Made by a program: the position numbers and the translations under genes
Assembly: GCA_028284125.1 (NCBI GenBank)
Contig: JANQSI010000013.1
Span: forward strand, 326,058-390,057
DNA from: Cyclobacteriaceae bacterium
GTDB taxonomy: Bacteria; Bacteroidota; Bacteroidia; Cytophagales; Cyclobacteriaceae
Reading direction: 5' to 3'
DNA: 64,000 nt
Notes under the pieces: generated by a model
What the model was told of the DNA's origin: nothing
Databases searched by the model: none
Seen by the model: the letters and a program-made list of their open reading frames with translations, nothing else
Shown: positions 36,275 through 45,104 of the stretch, piece after piece
Position numbering within the stretch: position 1 is the first letter of the stretch
Layout of the letters: each line of letters starts with the position of its first letter

Positions 36275-37003
36275 ATGAAAATTCTTAACGCAATCACACT
36301 CGTCGCAGTAATAACTGTAAATGCGCTAGCCAACATCCTGCCAATCAATGGTGTGACCACCGGTGGAGTCTCTGCGAGGTACGATAATTATTTTACGTCT
36401 GCTGGGTTCACATTCAGCATATGGAGTGTGATTTACCTGGGATTGACTGCTTTTGTCATTTACCAATTTTTTTCGAAATTTTTTAAACCAAGGGACATTG
36501 GATACTTTTTTGTCCTTAATGGAATTGCCAACATTAGCTGGATTTTAGCATGGCATTATGGCTATTTGACCATGATCGTTTTCATCATGTTTTTGATCCT
36601 TTTAACGCTCATAAAAATTAATTTGAGAATTTCAGGATCAAGCTGGTGGGTGCGATTTCCATTTCAAATCTATTTAGGCTGGATATGTGTAGCTACCATT
36701 GCAAACATTGCCGTGTATTTTAAATTCCTTGACGTTGCAGTGTTAGGAATTGAAGAAGTCCACTGGGGAATTATCCTTGCCATTATTGCAGGTGGACTTG
36801 GGTTGATTATTCTTTTTAGGAAAGGGTGGACTGTTGCGACACTGGCTATTTCTTGGGGGTTATGGGGAATTTTTAACAAGCAAAATGATTTAGGACAAGA
36901 AGAAACCTATCAAGTAGTGTGCTTAGCCATAATAATAGTGCTTGTTCTTTCTACACTTTTCCAAAGAAGTTTAAAGAAGAAATTCCAACTAGCCCTTAAT
37001 TAA
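36275..37003 (+). CDS. TspO/MBR-like tryptophan-rich membrane protein
   Basis: 242 residues with about seven membrane helices. SAGFTFSIWSVIYLGLTAF, NGIANISWILAWHYG and WRxxxx-type Trp clusters resemble TspO-related membrane proteins of Bacteroidota. TspO proteins bind porphyrins and respond to light and oxidative stress in some bacteria. Fit with the nearby photolyase and fasciclin genes is suggestive only. Its TAA (37001-37003) abuts the left direct repeat of the tRNA/GIY-YIG locus. Confidence 0.75.
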   Translation: MKILNAITLVAVITVNALANILPINGVTTGGVSARYDNYFTSAGFTFSIWSVIYLGLTAFVIYQFFSKFFKPRDIGYFFVLNGIANISWILAWHYGYLTMIVFIMFLILLTLIKINLRISGSSWWVRFPFQIYLGWICVATIANIAVYFKFLDVAVLGIEEVHWGIILAIIAGGLGLIILFRKGWTVATLAISWGLWGIFNKQNDLGQEETYQVVCLAIIIVLVLSTLFQRSLKKKFQLALN

Positions 37004-37056
37004 AAAAAGACAGCCACATTGTGACTGTCTTAAGTGGTGGGACCCACTGGATTCGA
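37001..37056. repeat. Left 56-bp direct repeat (terminator plus tRNA 3' end)
   Basis: This copy matches 37369-37424 at 53 of 56 positions. It contains the AGACAGCCAC...GTGACTGTCT hairpin with a T-run on the minus strand, then the 3' end of a tRNA-Val-like sequence with CCA. Two of the three differences fall in the hairpin region, and one of them turns a base pair into a C-A mismatch. The copies are 368 bp apart and bracket the GIY-YIG gene. Confidence 0.9.
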
Positions 37057-37120
37057 TCGCAGCGGCGAACCGCCCAGTGCCCCTCCCGACTTAATGGTCG
37101 GGATGCTCTGAACTCGCTGA
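37035..37120 (-). pseudogene. Decayed tRNA-Val-like copy with an insertion in its T arm
   Basis: On the minus strand this has a T-arm/acceptor end (TCGAATCCAGTGGGTCCCACCA-like, ending in CCA) and part of a D arm (GTTCAGAGCA). The anticodon arm is replaced by a CCCGACCATTAAGTCGGG hairpin. About 17 nt (GCGGTTCGCCGCTGCGA) sit between CACTGG and TCGAATCC, where the intact gene has only a T. It cannot be a functional tRNA. It begins right after the GIY-YIG stop. Confidence 0.8.
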
Positions 37121-37480
<360 letters not shown>

Positions 37481-37501
37481 TTATTTTTCCTTTTCTTTTA
37501 T

Positions 37502-37555
37502 CAGTGACCCTCCCGACTTAGTCGGGATACTCTGAACCAACTGAGCTAAGATCTC
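37502..37555 (-). pseudogene. Truncated tRNA-Val 5' half with replaced anticodon arm
   Basis: On the minus strand GAGATCTTAGCTCAGTTGGT then TCAGAGTAT is nearly identical to the tRNA-Val 5' end and D arm. A CCCGACTAAGTCGGG hairpin replaces the anticodon arm. The copy then continues GGGTCACTG and stops there, just before the T loop. It lacks the T arm and acceptor 3' strand. Confidence 0.8.
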
Positions 37556-37566
37556 TTCTCCCTTTA

Positions 37567-37623
37567 CCAGTGACCCTCCCGATTAAAAATCGGGATACTC
37601 TGAGTTAACAGAGCTAAAATCCC
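37567..37623 (-). pseudogene. Second truncated tRNA-Val 5' half with replaced anticodon arm
   Basis: On the minus strand GGGATTTTAGCTCTGTTAAC then TCAGAGTAT resembles the tRNA-Val 5' half. A CCCGATTTTTAATCGGG hairpin replaces the anticodon arm, followed by AGGGTCACTGG and the same break. It is more diverged than the 37502-37555 copy (D arm GCTCTGTTAACTCAGAG). Confidence 0.78.
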
Positions 37624-37627
37624 AAGT

Positions 37628-37658
37628 AAAAAAATCACCTTGGCAATGCCCCGGTGAT
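37628..37658 (-). terminator. Strong intrinsic terminator upstream of the tRNA array
   Basis: On the minus strand ATCACC-GG-GGC-ATT-GCC-AA-GGTGAT forms a long hairpin followed by seven T. It lies ~60 nt after the DUF2461 stop and would end the murF-DUF2461 transcript. It also lies about 7-36 nt downstream of the putative promoter at 37670-37700, so it could attenuate that transcript. Confidence 0.85.
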
Positions 37659-37669
37659 CAAAAGGTTTG

Positions 37670-37700
37670 CAAATGTAGCACCCTTTTAGATATGCACAAA
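37670..37700 (-). promoter_or_regulatory. Consensus Bacteroidota sigma-A promoter facing the tRNA locus
   Basis: On the minus strand TTTG (37700-37697) and TACATTTG (37677-37670) are separated by exactly 19 nt, a full match to TTTG-N19-TAnnTTTG. Transcription would begin near 37665 and run toward the tRNA-Val gene, first crossing the terminator hairpin at 37628-37658. Confidence 0.75.
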
Positions 37701-37717
37701 TCCTTAGTGAAAGAATT

Positions 37718-38377
37718 TTAGCTAATTGCTTCTGCTAAGAATTGATTGAATGGAAAAAGGGTCTTGTACGCATTCACAGTCAGATCAACCATTTTATTTG
37801 AAGTAACTTCTTTATCCGAAATGTTGGTCATGAAAACGTAATGCTTCAGTTGAAGCAATTCAAGATCCGGATGGTCTTTCGGGTAGCCTTTTGGTGCAGT
37901 TTTTAGTTTATCCCCACTATGTGGTTCAGGATAGATTTTTTTGAAATTTTTGTCATCTATGATCTTATGAATCTTAGGACCATTGTAATCAATTTCTTGT
38001 CGTACCTTCTGTAAGGTCTGAGGCTCTGGCTGATACAATCCTCCACCAATGAAATTATTGCCTGGCTGAAGGTGCAGATAATAGCCAGGATTTCCCGATC
38101 GTCTGCCACCATCAACAATGGCAGCTCCAAAGTTGGTTTTATACGGGTCTTTGTTTTTACTAAACCGAATATCACGATTGATTCTGAACAATGTTTTCTT
38201 GGGTTCAAGTCCAGCCAATGATTTGTCAAAAGCCGAGCTCTTTTCAATGACTTCTGCAACAAGGTCGATCACATACCCTTTCGCTTCATTGTAGCGCTTC
38301 TTGTTGTCGTCCATCCATTCTTTCTTGTTGTGCTTAGCCAAGTCGGTGAGGAAATCAAGTGTGAATTGTAAACTCAT
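37718..38377 (-). CDS. DUF2461 / TIGR02453 family protein
   Basis: 219 residues, cytoplasmic. FTLDFLTDLAKHNKKEWMDD, RINRDIRFSKNKDPYKTNFG and GYYLHLQPGNNFIGGGLYQPE are hallmarks of DUF2461. The function is unknown. The start overlaps the murF stop as ATGA, so it is translated with murF. Confidence 0.88.
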   Translation of the reverse strand: MSLQFTLDFLTDLAKHNKKEWMDDNKKRYNEAKGYVIDLVAEVIEKSSAFDKSLAGLEPKKTLFRINRDIRFSKNKDPYKTNFGAAIVDGGRRSGNPGYYLHLQPGNNFIGGGLYQPEPQTLQKVRQEIDYNGPKIHKIIDDKNFKKIYPEPHSGDKLKTAPKGYPKDHPDLELLQLKHYVFMTNISDKEVTSNKMVDLTVNAYKTLFPFNQFLAEAIS

Positions 38378-39636
38378 GGTTGTAGGTATTCTAGGATTGT
38401 TTCTAATTCGATCGAACGAGAAGCCTTTAAAAGGACAACCGTATCTGCAAATGTTTGCTCTTTAAGATAACTAGTTAGTTTCTCTTTATCATCAAAATGA
38501 GTTCCGGTCAGGTTCGCTGGGCCAATCTTTTTCCCAATAGTTATTATTGAAAGATTGAGATCTTTTGCATATCCGATCAGTTCTTGGTGTGCCCTCTCCG
38601 AATTTTCTAATTCATTCATGTCGCCCAGGATGGCCACTTTTTTTCCTTCCATTTTTGAAAGGCTACTTAAAGCCGCCTTCATCGAATCAGGATTTGCATT
38701 ATAAGCATCAAGTATGATTGTGAGTGTTTCCCTTTTTATCACTTGAGATCGCGCATTTTCGGGAACATAGCGTTCAATGGCAGTCGCGATTTTTTCATCT
38801 TCTACCCCAAAATGCCTTCCTACTTTAACAGCAGAAGCTATGTTTCCAAAATTGTATCCACCAATCATATTGGTCTTGACCTCTTTGTCTTTCATAGAAA
38901 AGGAAACCAGAGGATTCGAGCTAAGCAATTTCACATCTTCATCAGGGAAGTGTTCCGGGTTATCAAAACGCTTCGACATATTTGAAAGAACAGAATCTTC
39001 ATTATTTATAAATACTTGTCCGCCATTTTTCCTGAGGTAATCGAACAACTCACTTTTGCCTCTTATCACTCCTTCAATTCCACCAAACGTTTCAGTATGT
39101 GCATGCCCGATATTCGTGATCATGCCGTGCGTAGGTGCAGAGATTTCGCTTAGTGCAGCAATTTCCCCAACATGATTAGCCCCCATTTCGATGATGGCAA
39201 TTTCTACCTGTGGATGAATGTGCAACAGGGTCAAAGGCACTCCAATATGATTATTATAGTTCCCTTTGGTGGCATGGACGATATATTTCTCAGCAAGAAC
39301 ATTCGTAATTAATTCTTTAGTAGTGGTTTTACCGTTAGATCCGGTAATTGCAAAGACTGGTCTTTTAAATCGTGATCGGTGAAATCTAGCTAAATCTTGT
39401 AAGGCGGCAAGTGAGTTTTCGGCTAAAAGAATTCGTTCGTCCGTCACACACTCTTCGTTATCTACCACAGCATAAGTGGCTCCTTTTTCTAGCGCTTGAA
39501 CCGCGAATTGATTGGCATCAAAATTTTCACCACTGATTGCAAAGAAAAGGTTTCCTTCTTCGAGCGTTCGTGTGTCAATGGAAACGCCATTACTCAACAA
39601 AAACCTAGAGTACAAAAACTCAATAAAGTCTCCCAT
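38374..39636 (-). CDS. murF: UDP-N-acetylmuramoyl-tripeptide--D-alanyl-D-alanine ligase
   Basis: 420 residues from ATG at 39636; a TTG three codons earlier is open but less likely. GVSIDTRTLEEGNLFFAISGENFDANQF (start), the ATP-binding GSNGKTTTKELI and EMGANHVGEIAAL are Mur ligase signatures, with DAYNANPDSMKAAL near the C-terminal domain. It adds D-Ala-D-Ala to the peptidoglycan precursor. A minus-strand TACTTTTG (39650-39643) fits a -7 element just upstream of the ATG. Confidence 0.95.
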   Translation of the reverse strand: MGDFIEFLYSRFLLSNGVSIDTRTLEEGNLFFAISGENFDANQFAVQALEKGATYAVVDNEECVTDERILLAENSLAALQDLARFHRSRFKRPVFAITGSNGKTTTKELITNVLAEKYIVHATKGNYNNHIGVPLTLLHIHPQVEIAIIEMGANHVGEIAALSEISAPTHGMITNIGHAHTETFGGIEGVIRGKSELFDYLRKNGGQVFINNEDSVLSNMSKRFDNPEHFPDEDVKLLSSNPLVSFSMKDKEVKTNMIGGYNFGNIASAVKVGRHFGVEDEKIATAIERYVPENARSQVIKRETLTIILDAYNANPDSMKAALSSLSKMEGKKVAILGDMNELENSERAHQELIGYAKDLNLSIITIGKKIGPANLTGTHFDDKEKLTSYLKEQTFADTVVLLKASRSIELETILEYLQP

Positions 39637-39730
39637 ATGTGGCAAAAGTAAGATGTCATTTCAAGTCAGCCGTGACATAAATCAGAATAATCTATTTCTT
39701 TGTACTCAAGTCATTTTCAACAAAAGGTAA

Positions 39731-39910
39731 ATGAATCCAAAAGCACTTCGTTTTTTCGCTTCGCTGGGAATTCTCCTTACACTTTTTCTAAGCGTTTGGT
39801 ACTTGATGAAGACGTACCGAGAAGGAAACCCCAGATGGATTTTCTTGATCCTTGCAGTGGGTGTGGCAGTGCTACTTTCTCAAAATTTGGGCAGAAATAG
39901 AAGGCGTTAA
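39731..39910 (+). CDS. Small membrane protein, 59 residues
   Basis: ATG at 39731 to TAA at 39908-39910. Two hydrophobic helices ([17 protein letters not shown] and [15 protein letters not shown]) flank a charged loop (KTYREGNPR), with a basic tail NRRR. The length, two helices and intact frame make it a plausible gene, divergent to murF and converging on recR with a 4-nt overlap. No family recognised. Confidence 0.6.
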   Translation: MNPKALRFFASLGILLTLFLSVWYLMKTYREGNPRWIFLILAVGVAVLLSQNLGRNRRR

Positions 39911-40518
39911 CCTTCCTGGTTAAATAGTGTTCTTTTTGAAATGCTTCTTCCCAGTGTGATTTCATCAGCAAATTCCAATTCGCCTCCTACCGGGATTCCT
40001 CTTGCGATCGTAGTTACTTTGATGTCCAGCTCTTTCAAAAGTTTGCTTATGTAGAATGAAGTAGTATCGCCTTCCATCGTTCCACTCAGCGCTAAGATCA
40101 CCTCCTTTATTTGATCATCATTTTTCAATCGGTTGACCAAGGAATCGATATTGACATTTTCTGGTCCAATTCCATCCATTGGAGAAATCCTTCCTCCCAA
40201 GACATGGAAAAGTCCATTGTATTGACCGGTGTTCCGTATGGCCAAAACATCAGGTGTGTCTTCTACTACGCAAACAATGGAGGTATCTCGATACGCATTC
40301 TGACAGGTGCATTCTTCTGTGTCAGCGATGATGTGACAGGTTTTGCAGTACTTTATTTTTTCTCTAAGCTCTTCGAGAGAAATCGAAAGTTCTGTTGTGA
40401 ATGCTTTAGGCTGTTTCAAAAGGTGGAGAACTAACCGAAGTGCGGTTTTCTTTCCAATTCCGGGAAGTTTAGCGATTTCTTCAACTGCTCGCTCTACGAG
40501 CTGCGATGGGTATTCCAT
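39907..40518 (-). CDS. recR: Recombination mediator RecR
   Basis: 203 residues. The helix-hairpin-helix start [28 protein letters not shown], the zinc finger [19 protein letters not shown], and a Toprim domain ([14 protein letters not shown]...[10 protein letters not shown]) are complete. It works with RecO/RecF in gap repair. Coupled to clpS by a TGATG overlap. Confidence 0.96.
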   Translation of the reverse strand: MEYPSQLVERAVEEIAKLPGIGKKTALRLVLHLLKQPKAFTTELSISLEELREKIKYCKTCHIIADTEECTCQNAYRDTSIVCVVEDTPDVLAIRNTGQYNGLFHVLGGRISPMDGIGPENVNIDSLVNRLKNDDQIKEVILALSGTMEGDTTSFYISKLLKELDIKVTTIARGIPVGGELEFADEITLGRSISKRTLFNQEG

Positions 40519-40799
40519 CAGACAATGGAGGCTTTAATGCCTGCGGAAGAGATTCCTTCCCTCATTGGTTTCAGTTCTTCGTACATCCCCTTTTTCACTG
40601 AACATTTTCCTTTGTAATGAATCAAATAAGTACATTGCTCAGCTTGAGTCGTGTCGTGTTTACAAACCTTAATCAAGGTTTGAATGACGTGCTCGAAGGT
40701 GTTAAAATCGTCATTGAAAACCATCAAATCCCGAACTCCTTCAATCGTGGTATCTTCTTCTACCTTGATTTCTTCCTCTATATCAAAATCTTCAGCCAT
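40518..40799 (-). CDS. clpS: ClpS adaptor of the ClpAP protease
   Basis: 93 residues. [21 protein letters not shown] is the ClpS core with the NDD-type signature, followed by a helix-loop-helix that binds N-degrons. The N-terminal ~20 residues are very acidic. It delivers N-end-rule substrates to ClpAP. A minus-strand TAATTTTG (40823-40816) fits the -7 element 17 nt upstream; no -33 partner is clear. Confidence 0.93.
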   Translation of the reverse strand: MAEDFDIEEEIKVEEDTTIEGVRDLMVFNDDFNTFEHVIQTLIKVCKHDTTQAEQCTYLIHYKGKCSVKKGMYEELKPMREGISSAGIKASIV

Positions 40800-40885
40800 C
40801 TCATTGGATTTGCTACAAAATTAAACATTGCAATAAAATCAGCCATGAAATGTAATTTGCAATTCGTTTTTAAACCCAAAATTGC

Positions 40886-42328
40886 ATGAACCCCGTCCTG
40901 GTAGGCAGCATTATTCTAGGCTATTTTCTTTTATTGATCCTGATCTCATGGATCACAACTCGGAATTCGGCCGATAATGATTTCTATACCGCTAACCGAG
41001 AATCGAAGTGGTATTTGGTGGCGTTCGGAATGATTGGTGCCTCTCTTTCAGGCGTGACTTTCATTTCTGTTCCGGGCGAAGTAGCCAATTCCAATTTCTA
41101 TTATTTCCAAGTAGTGTTGGGTTATTTGGTAGGCTATTTCGTGATCGCTCGCGTGTTGTTGCCTTTATATTACCGACTTAACCTGGTTTCTATCTATACC
41201 TACTTGGAAGACCGATTTGGATTCTGGTCATACAAGTCAGGTGCCTTTTTCTTTTTGGTTAGCAGAGTCATTGGAGCATCCTTTAGATTGTTCCTCGTTG
41301 CTGGCGTTCTTCAAATTGCCTTTTTTGATGCTTACAATCTTCCCTTTTGGATTTCGGTCATGGCCACCATCCTGCTTATATGGCTTTACACTTTTCGTGG
41401 TGGTATAAAAACCATTGTTTGGACGGATACTTTGCAAACCACTTTTATGATTTTGGCGGTGATCATAAGCATTGTTTTCATCAAGGATGAGTTGAGTTTG
41501 ACTTGGACCGAACTAAATGCAAATCTTTTCTCTGACGGCAGAACCACCATTTTTAATTGGGAGTGGGAAAGCGGAAGGAATTTCTTCAAACAGTTTTTCT
41601 CGGGCGCGTTTATTGCCATTGTGATGACGGGATTGGATCAAGATATGATGCAGAAAAATTTGACCTGCAAAAATATTGGTGAAGCGCAAAAAAATGTCTT
41701 TTGGTTTTGCATCGTCCTGGTAATTGTGAATTTTCTGTTTCTCAGTCTAGGGGTCTTACTTTATCAATTTGCAGAAGCAAAAGCCATTAGCCTCCCAACT
41801 CGAACGGATAATGTATTTCCGTTTTTAGCAGTCAATGAATTTTCGACGATCGCAGCAATTACTTTTTTACTGGGGATAACTGCGGCTGCTTATTCCAGCG
41901 CCGACTCAGCTTTGACGGCCTTGACGACTTCTTTCTGTGTGGACTTCCTTGGATTCAAACCGGAGAACTATCATGAGAAAAAGAAATTGAGAATTTCCGT
42001 GCACATAGGTTTCTCTGTACTTCTCTTTTTTGTCATACTCATTTTTCAAGCCATCAACGATCAGAGCGTTATTAACTCTATTTTCATTGCGGCTGGTTAT
42101 ACCTATGGGCCTTTGCTTGGCCTTTTTGGTTTCGGAATCTTAACAAAATTTAAAGTGAGTGACACATATGTTCCGTGGGTTTGTGTCGTTTCTCCTGTTA
42201 TAAGTTATGTTATCAATTTGAATTCAGAGGCTTGGATGGGAGGTTATAAGTTTGGTTTCGAGATTTTGATCTTAAATGGACTTTTGACATTTATTGGCCT
42301 CTTTTTAATTCGTAAGAAGTCATTGTAA
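40886..42328 (+). CDS. Sodium:solute symporter (SSS family)
   Basis: 480 residues, about 13 membrane helices. ADNDFYTANRESKWYLVAFGMIGASLSGVTF, GGIKTIVWTDTLQT and AAYSSADSALTALTTSFCVDF match the SSS family (sodium-binding SxxxT region in helix 8). The substrate cannot be told. It is divergent to clpS and 10 nt upstream of the next gene. Confidence 0.9.
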   Translation: MNPVLVGSIILGYFLLLILISWITTRNSADNDFYTANRESKWYLVAFGMIGASLSGVTFISVPGEVANSNFYYFQVVLGYLVGYFVIARVLLPLYYRLNLVSIYTYLEDRFGFWSYKSGAFFFLVSRVIGASFRLFLVAGVLQIAFFDAYNLPFWISVMATILLIWLYTFRGGIKTIVWTDTLQTTFMILAVIISIVFIKDELSLTWTELNANLFSDGRTTIFNWEWESGRNFFKQFFSGAFIAIVMTGLDQDMMQKNLTCKNIGEAQKNVFWFCIVLVIVNFLFLSLGVLLYQFAEAKAISLPTRTDNVFPFLAVNEFSTIAAITFLLGITAAAYSSADSALTALTTSFCVDFLGFKPENYHEKKKLRISVHIGFSVLLFFVILIFQAINDQSVINSIFIAAGYTYGPLLGLFGFGILTKFKVSDTYVPWVCVVSPVISYVINLNSEAWMGGYKFGFEILILNGLLTFIGLFLIRKKSL

Positions 42329-42338
42329 TTTTATTGTC

Positions 42339-43547
42339 ATGAGAAAATCATCACTTTCTATACTATTTCTTCTAGCCACGTTCGTTGGGCTTTCTCAAAC
42401 GAATCTTCAAGTAACTGACTTGGTTTTCTCCAACAATCTTGAAGTCTCATCCAATATTAATTTTCCCAACTTTTTTACTGAAAATCCGGAAGGTTTTGAA
42501 CAATTAAAATCTAGTCTGATTACTATTTTGAAGGAAAAGTATGACGTGAATGAATCTTCATTTTATGGCCAAGGCATTTCCTTTATCAATAACGTTGATG
42601 GTTCGGGGAAAGCATTTAAGGAAAATCACAAAACACTGACCAAAAAAGGTGGTTTTGATTACTATTTTTTAGCATCTAGTGCCATTTCCCCAGATGATCA
42701 AGTTGATCGATATACGTTCAAAACGGAAGTGAAGCTTTCCAATGAAAAAGGGAAGAAGGTTTTTAACAGCTCGGTAGAAATCCCTTTTTCAGCAAGTTTC
42801 AGGAACGACGAAGTGGCATCACGCGACCTGATCAGTAGTGAAGATTTTTACACTATTTATAGTATGGCTATTTCAAAGGCCTTGGATGACTCAAAGGGGA
42901 AACCAGAATTACAATCCTATTATCGGCCTAAAGATTCGCAATTTGATGAGTTCATAGAAAATTCCAAACGATATTCCTTGAACGACTTTCTTTCGCTTAA
43001 CCCTGTTTTAACTGGTGGTGACAGTGACGTGCCTATAAAAATCATGAGTAGCAACGTATCAGAAATTGATATCACCAAAGCCAATGAAGGAATGCTCATG
43101 CGCGGACAAAGGATTGATAAGCCAATTGTTACCAGTTTTAGAAACCCAATGTCAAGTAATTATTGGGTCACGCTTGTTCAAGGGAAAGAAAACAGTGGAT
43201 TTGAAGACTTAAACCTCGCACCATCCGCTGATATTTTTCTTTCTTTTAATAGCCAACCTGGAGTAAGTGAAACACCACCGCTTTATTTCCGGCTGATCAA
43301 TGGGAAGTTTACAGGAAAGATGGATTCGAAAACTTATCTAATTAGCTACGAGCCTGGCGCGAGTCTTCTCCGAATTTTTGTAGATCAAGAGTTGACGCTT
43401 TTATCACAGCCTTTAGAAACAGGAAATGGTAAAGATCTCAAAGTTTATTATTCAGGATCCCCTGAAGATTTTGCGAAAAACATCAATCTTCATGAAGTCT
43501 ATCACCATTCCATCAATTCGATTAAGGCAAAATTAGGAGAGAATTAA
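42339..43547 (+). CDS. Secreted protein of unknown function
   Basis: 402 residues. The signal peptide is MRKSSLSILFLLATFVGLSQ. No known domain. It has regions of beta strand and low hydrophobicity with no repeats. It follows the symporter by 10 nt and probably shares its transcript. The convergent ATL gene overlaps its end by 4 nt. Confidence 0.75.
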   Translation: MRKSSLSILFLLATFVGLSQTNLQVTDLVFSNNLEVSSNINFPNFFTENPEGFEQLKSSLITILKEKYDVNESSFYGQGISFINNVDGSGKAFKENHKTLTKKGGFDYYFLASSAISPDDQVDRYTFKTEVKLSNEKGKKVFNSSVEIPFSASFRNDEVASRDLISSEDFYTIYSMAISKALDDSKGKPELQSYYRPKDSQFDEFIENSKRYSLNDFLSLNPVLTGGDSDVPIKIMSSNVSEIDITKANEGMLMRGQRIDKPIVTSFRNPMSSNYWVTLVQGKENSGFEDLNLAPSADIFLSFNSQPGVSETPPLYFRLINGKFTGKMDSKTYLISYEPGASLLRIFVDQELTLLSQPLETGNGKDLKVYYSGSPEDFAKNINLHEVYHHSINSIKAKLGEN

Positions 43548-43876
43548 AGGCCTAGCTCTGCTACAGGATCCCAATAAATTTCTTTGAAGTTTACCACTTT
43601 ATCATTTTTCACTTCTACGCCATCTTCTCTTAACAATTCTTCCATTAGAGTTTCTGTAGCAAAATGATGTTTACCTGTCAAGAGTCCATTTCTATTTACA
43701 ACTCTTTGTGCTGGAACTTCCGGATCGAGATGCGCCTGATTCATCGCCCATCCAACCATTCGAGCTGAACTTTTCAATCCCAGGTAAGCTGCAATTCCGC
43801 CATAAGAAGTGACACGGCCTTTGGGAATCAATTTAGCCACTTCGAATACATCCTGAAAAAATGAAGTTTTGTCCAT
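43544..43876 (-). CDS. Alkyltransferase-like (ATL) DNA-binding protein
   Basis: 110 residues. It is the C-terminal domain fold of O6-methylguanine-DNA methyltransferase: VFEVAKLIPKGRVTSYGGIAAYLG, SARMVGWAMNQ (Arg finger region). The active-site PCHRV is PAQRV, so the acceptor Cys is Ala. ATL proteins bind O6-alkylguanine and hand it to nucleotide excision repair rather than repairing it. It lies 1 nt after the DUF3299-like gene's stop. Confidence 0.9.
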   Translation of the reverse strand: MDKTSFFQDVFEVAKLIPKGRVTSYGGIAAYLGLKSSARMVGWAMNQAHLDPEVPAQRVVNRNGLLTGKHHFATETLMEELLREDGVEVKNDKVVNFKEIYWDPVAELGL

Positions 43877-43877
43877 G

Positions 43878-44309
43878 TCAGGGTCTTGTGATTTTGCTGT
43901 TTTTCAAAACAAAGAAAAGCTGGTAAGGATTCTGATCGTTTAATTCCAACTCCCCCTCTACTCTTATTCTCTTTTCGGTGAACGCAAATTCAACATCCGA
44001 AAACACCTCAGCAACTGTTTCTGGTCCGGCACCTCCACAAAAAAAACAGGATTGATAAGGGAACCTTGAGAGTACGAAATAATCTTGCGAGACTTCATTT
44101 CCAAGAGGAATCATGAATCCATCCAAGACAACTATCTGTCCCTCCAACGCTCTTATCGATGCTGAGAAAATGGGTTTCTCAATCTCTGAGCCAACAAACT
44201 CATCATATTCCTTGTTAATCTCAACCGAGGAAAGCAAATCCCATCCGTAATTGGGTGTTTGAAACAGCAGTGACAGATAAATTAAAACCATAAACATGAA
44301 ACATTTCAC
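43878..44309 (-). CDS. Secreted DUF3299-like protein
   Basis: 143 residues from GTG at 44309; an ATG at 44297 gives MFMVLIYLSLLF and is an equally good start. The core IVVLDGFMIPLGNEVSQDYFVLSRFPYQSCFFCGGAGPETV is DUF3299-like, a family of envelope proteins often near ABC permeases. The two Cys sit in a CxxC-type pair. The next gene in the same direction is ATL. A minus-strand TAGTTTTG (44321-44314) fits the -7 element. Confidence 0.65.
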   Translation of the reverse strand: MKCFMFMVLIYLSLLFQTPNYGWDLLSSVEINKEYDEFVGSEIEKPIFSASIRALEGQIVVLDGFMIPLGNEVSQDYFVLSRFPYQSCFFCGGAGPETVAEVFSDVEFAFTEKRIRVEGELELNDQNPYQLFFVLKNSKITRP

Positions 44310-44390
44310 TAACCAAAACTATCTAAAAAACGTGTAGTCATTGATCGCAACACTCAAGATGTTTTACCTTAGCCAAACAAAATAAGTTAC

Positions 44391-45104
44391 ATGAGCAGTA
44401 TTATATCCACCTCCGAAATAGCAAAGAAATATGTCATGGGAAGTGAGGTCATCATGGCCTTAAAGTCGATTTCCATAAACATTGATAAAGGTGAATATGT
44501 TGCCTTCATGGGACCTTCAGGATCTGGAAAGTCCACGCTAATGAATATCATCGGCTGCTTAGATACTCCGACAAATGGTACTTACATACTTAATGACAAT
44601 GATGTCAGTGATCTAACGGAAAATGAGTTGGCTGAAATTAGAAATAAAGAGATCGGATTTGTCTTCCAGACATTTAACCTACTTCCTCGGGCCACAGCTC
44701 TCGAAAATGTGGCGCTTCCACTTATTTATGCCGGCTTGAACAGCTCAGACCGTGAAGAAAAAGCTTTAGCGGCATTGGCCAATGTTGGTCTGGAAGATCG
44801 AGCTCACCACAAACCGAACGAACTTTCTGGTGGTCAAAGACAAAGAGTTGCGATTGCCAGAGCTCTTGTGAACGATCCAAGTATTATTCTCGCGGATGAG
44901 CCAACTGGAAACCTGGATTCTAAGACCTCTTATGACATCATGGATCTTTTCCAAGACCTGCATGACAATGGAAATACCATCATCATGGTGACGCACGAAG
45001 AAGATATTGCTGAATATTCTCACAGAATCATACGGTTGCGCGATGGATTGATCGAGTCTGATGAAGTCAATAAGAACGTTCGGAAATCTGAAGTGGTGGC
45101 ATGA
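44391..45104 (+). CDS. ABC transporter ATP-binding protein (MacB/LolD type)
   Basis: 237 residues. The Walker A is GPSGSGKST, the Q-loop [10 protein letters not shown], the signature [15 protein letters not shown] and Walker [13 protein letters not shown], all complete. This is the MacB/LolD class, whose permeases have FtsX folds. The window has two FtsX-type permeases at 52.3 and 57.0 kb but none adjacent. The end overlaps the next start as ATGA. Confidence 0.93.
   Translation: MSSIISTSEIAKKYVMGSEVIMALKSISINIDKGEYVAFMGPSGSGKSTLMNIIGCLDTPTNGTYILNDNDVSDLTENELAEIRNKEIGFVFQTFNLLPRATALENVALPLIYAGLNSSDREEKALAALANVGLEDRAHHKPNELSGGQRQRVAIARALVNDPSIILADEPTGNLDSKTSYDIMDLFQDLHDNGNTIIMVTHEEDIAEYSHRIIRLRDGLIESDEVNKNVRKSEVVA

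Noticed and set aside
37035..37120. A second functional tRNA in the left remnant
   Set aside because: The T arm is interrupted by ~17 nt, the 5' acceptor strand is missing and the anticodon arm is a non-standard hairpin.
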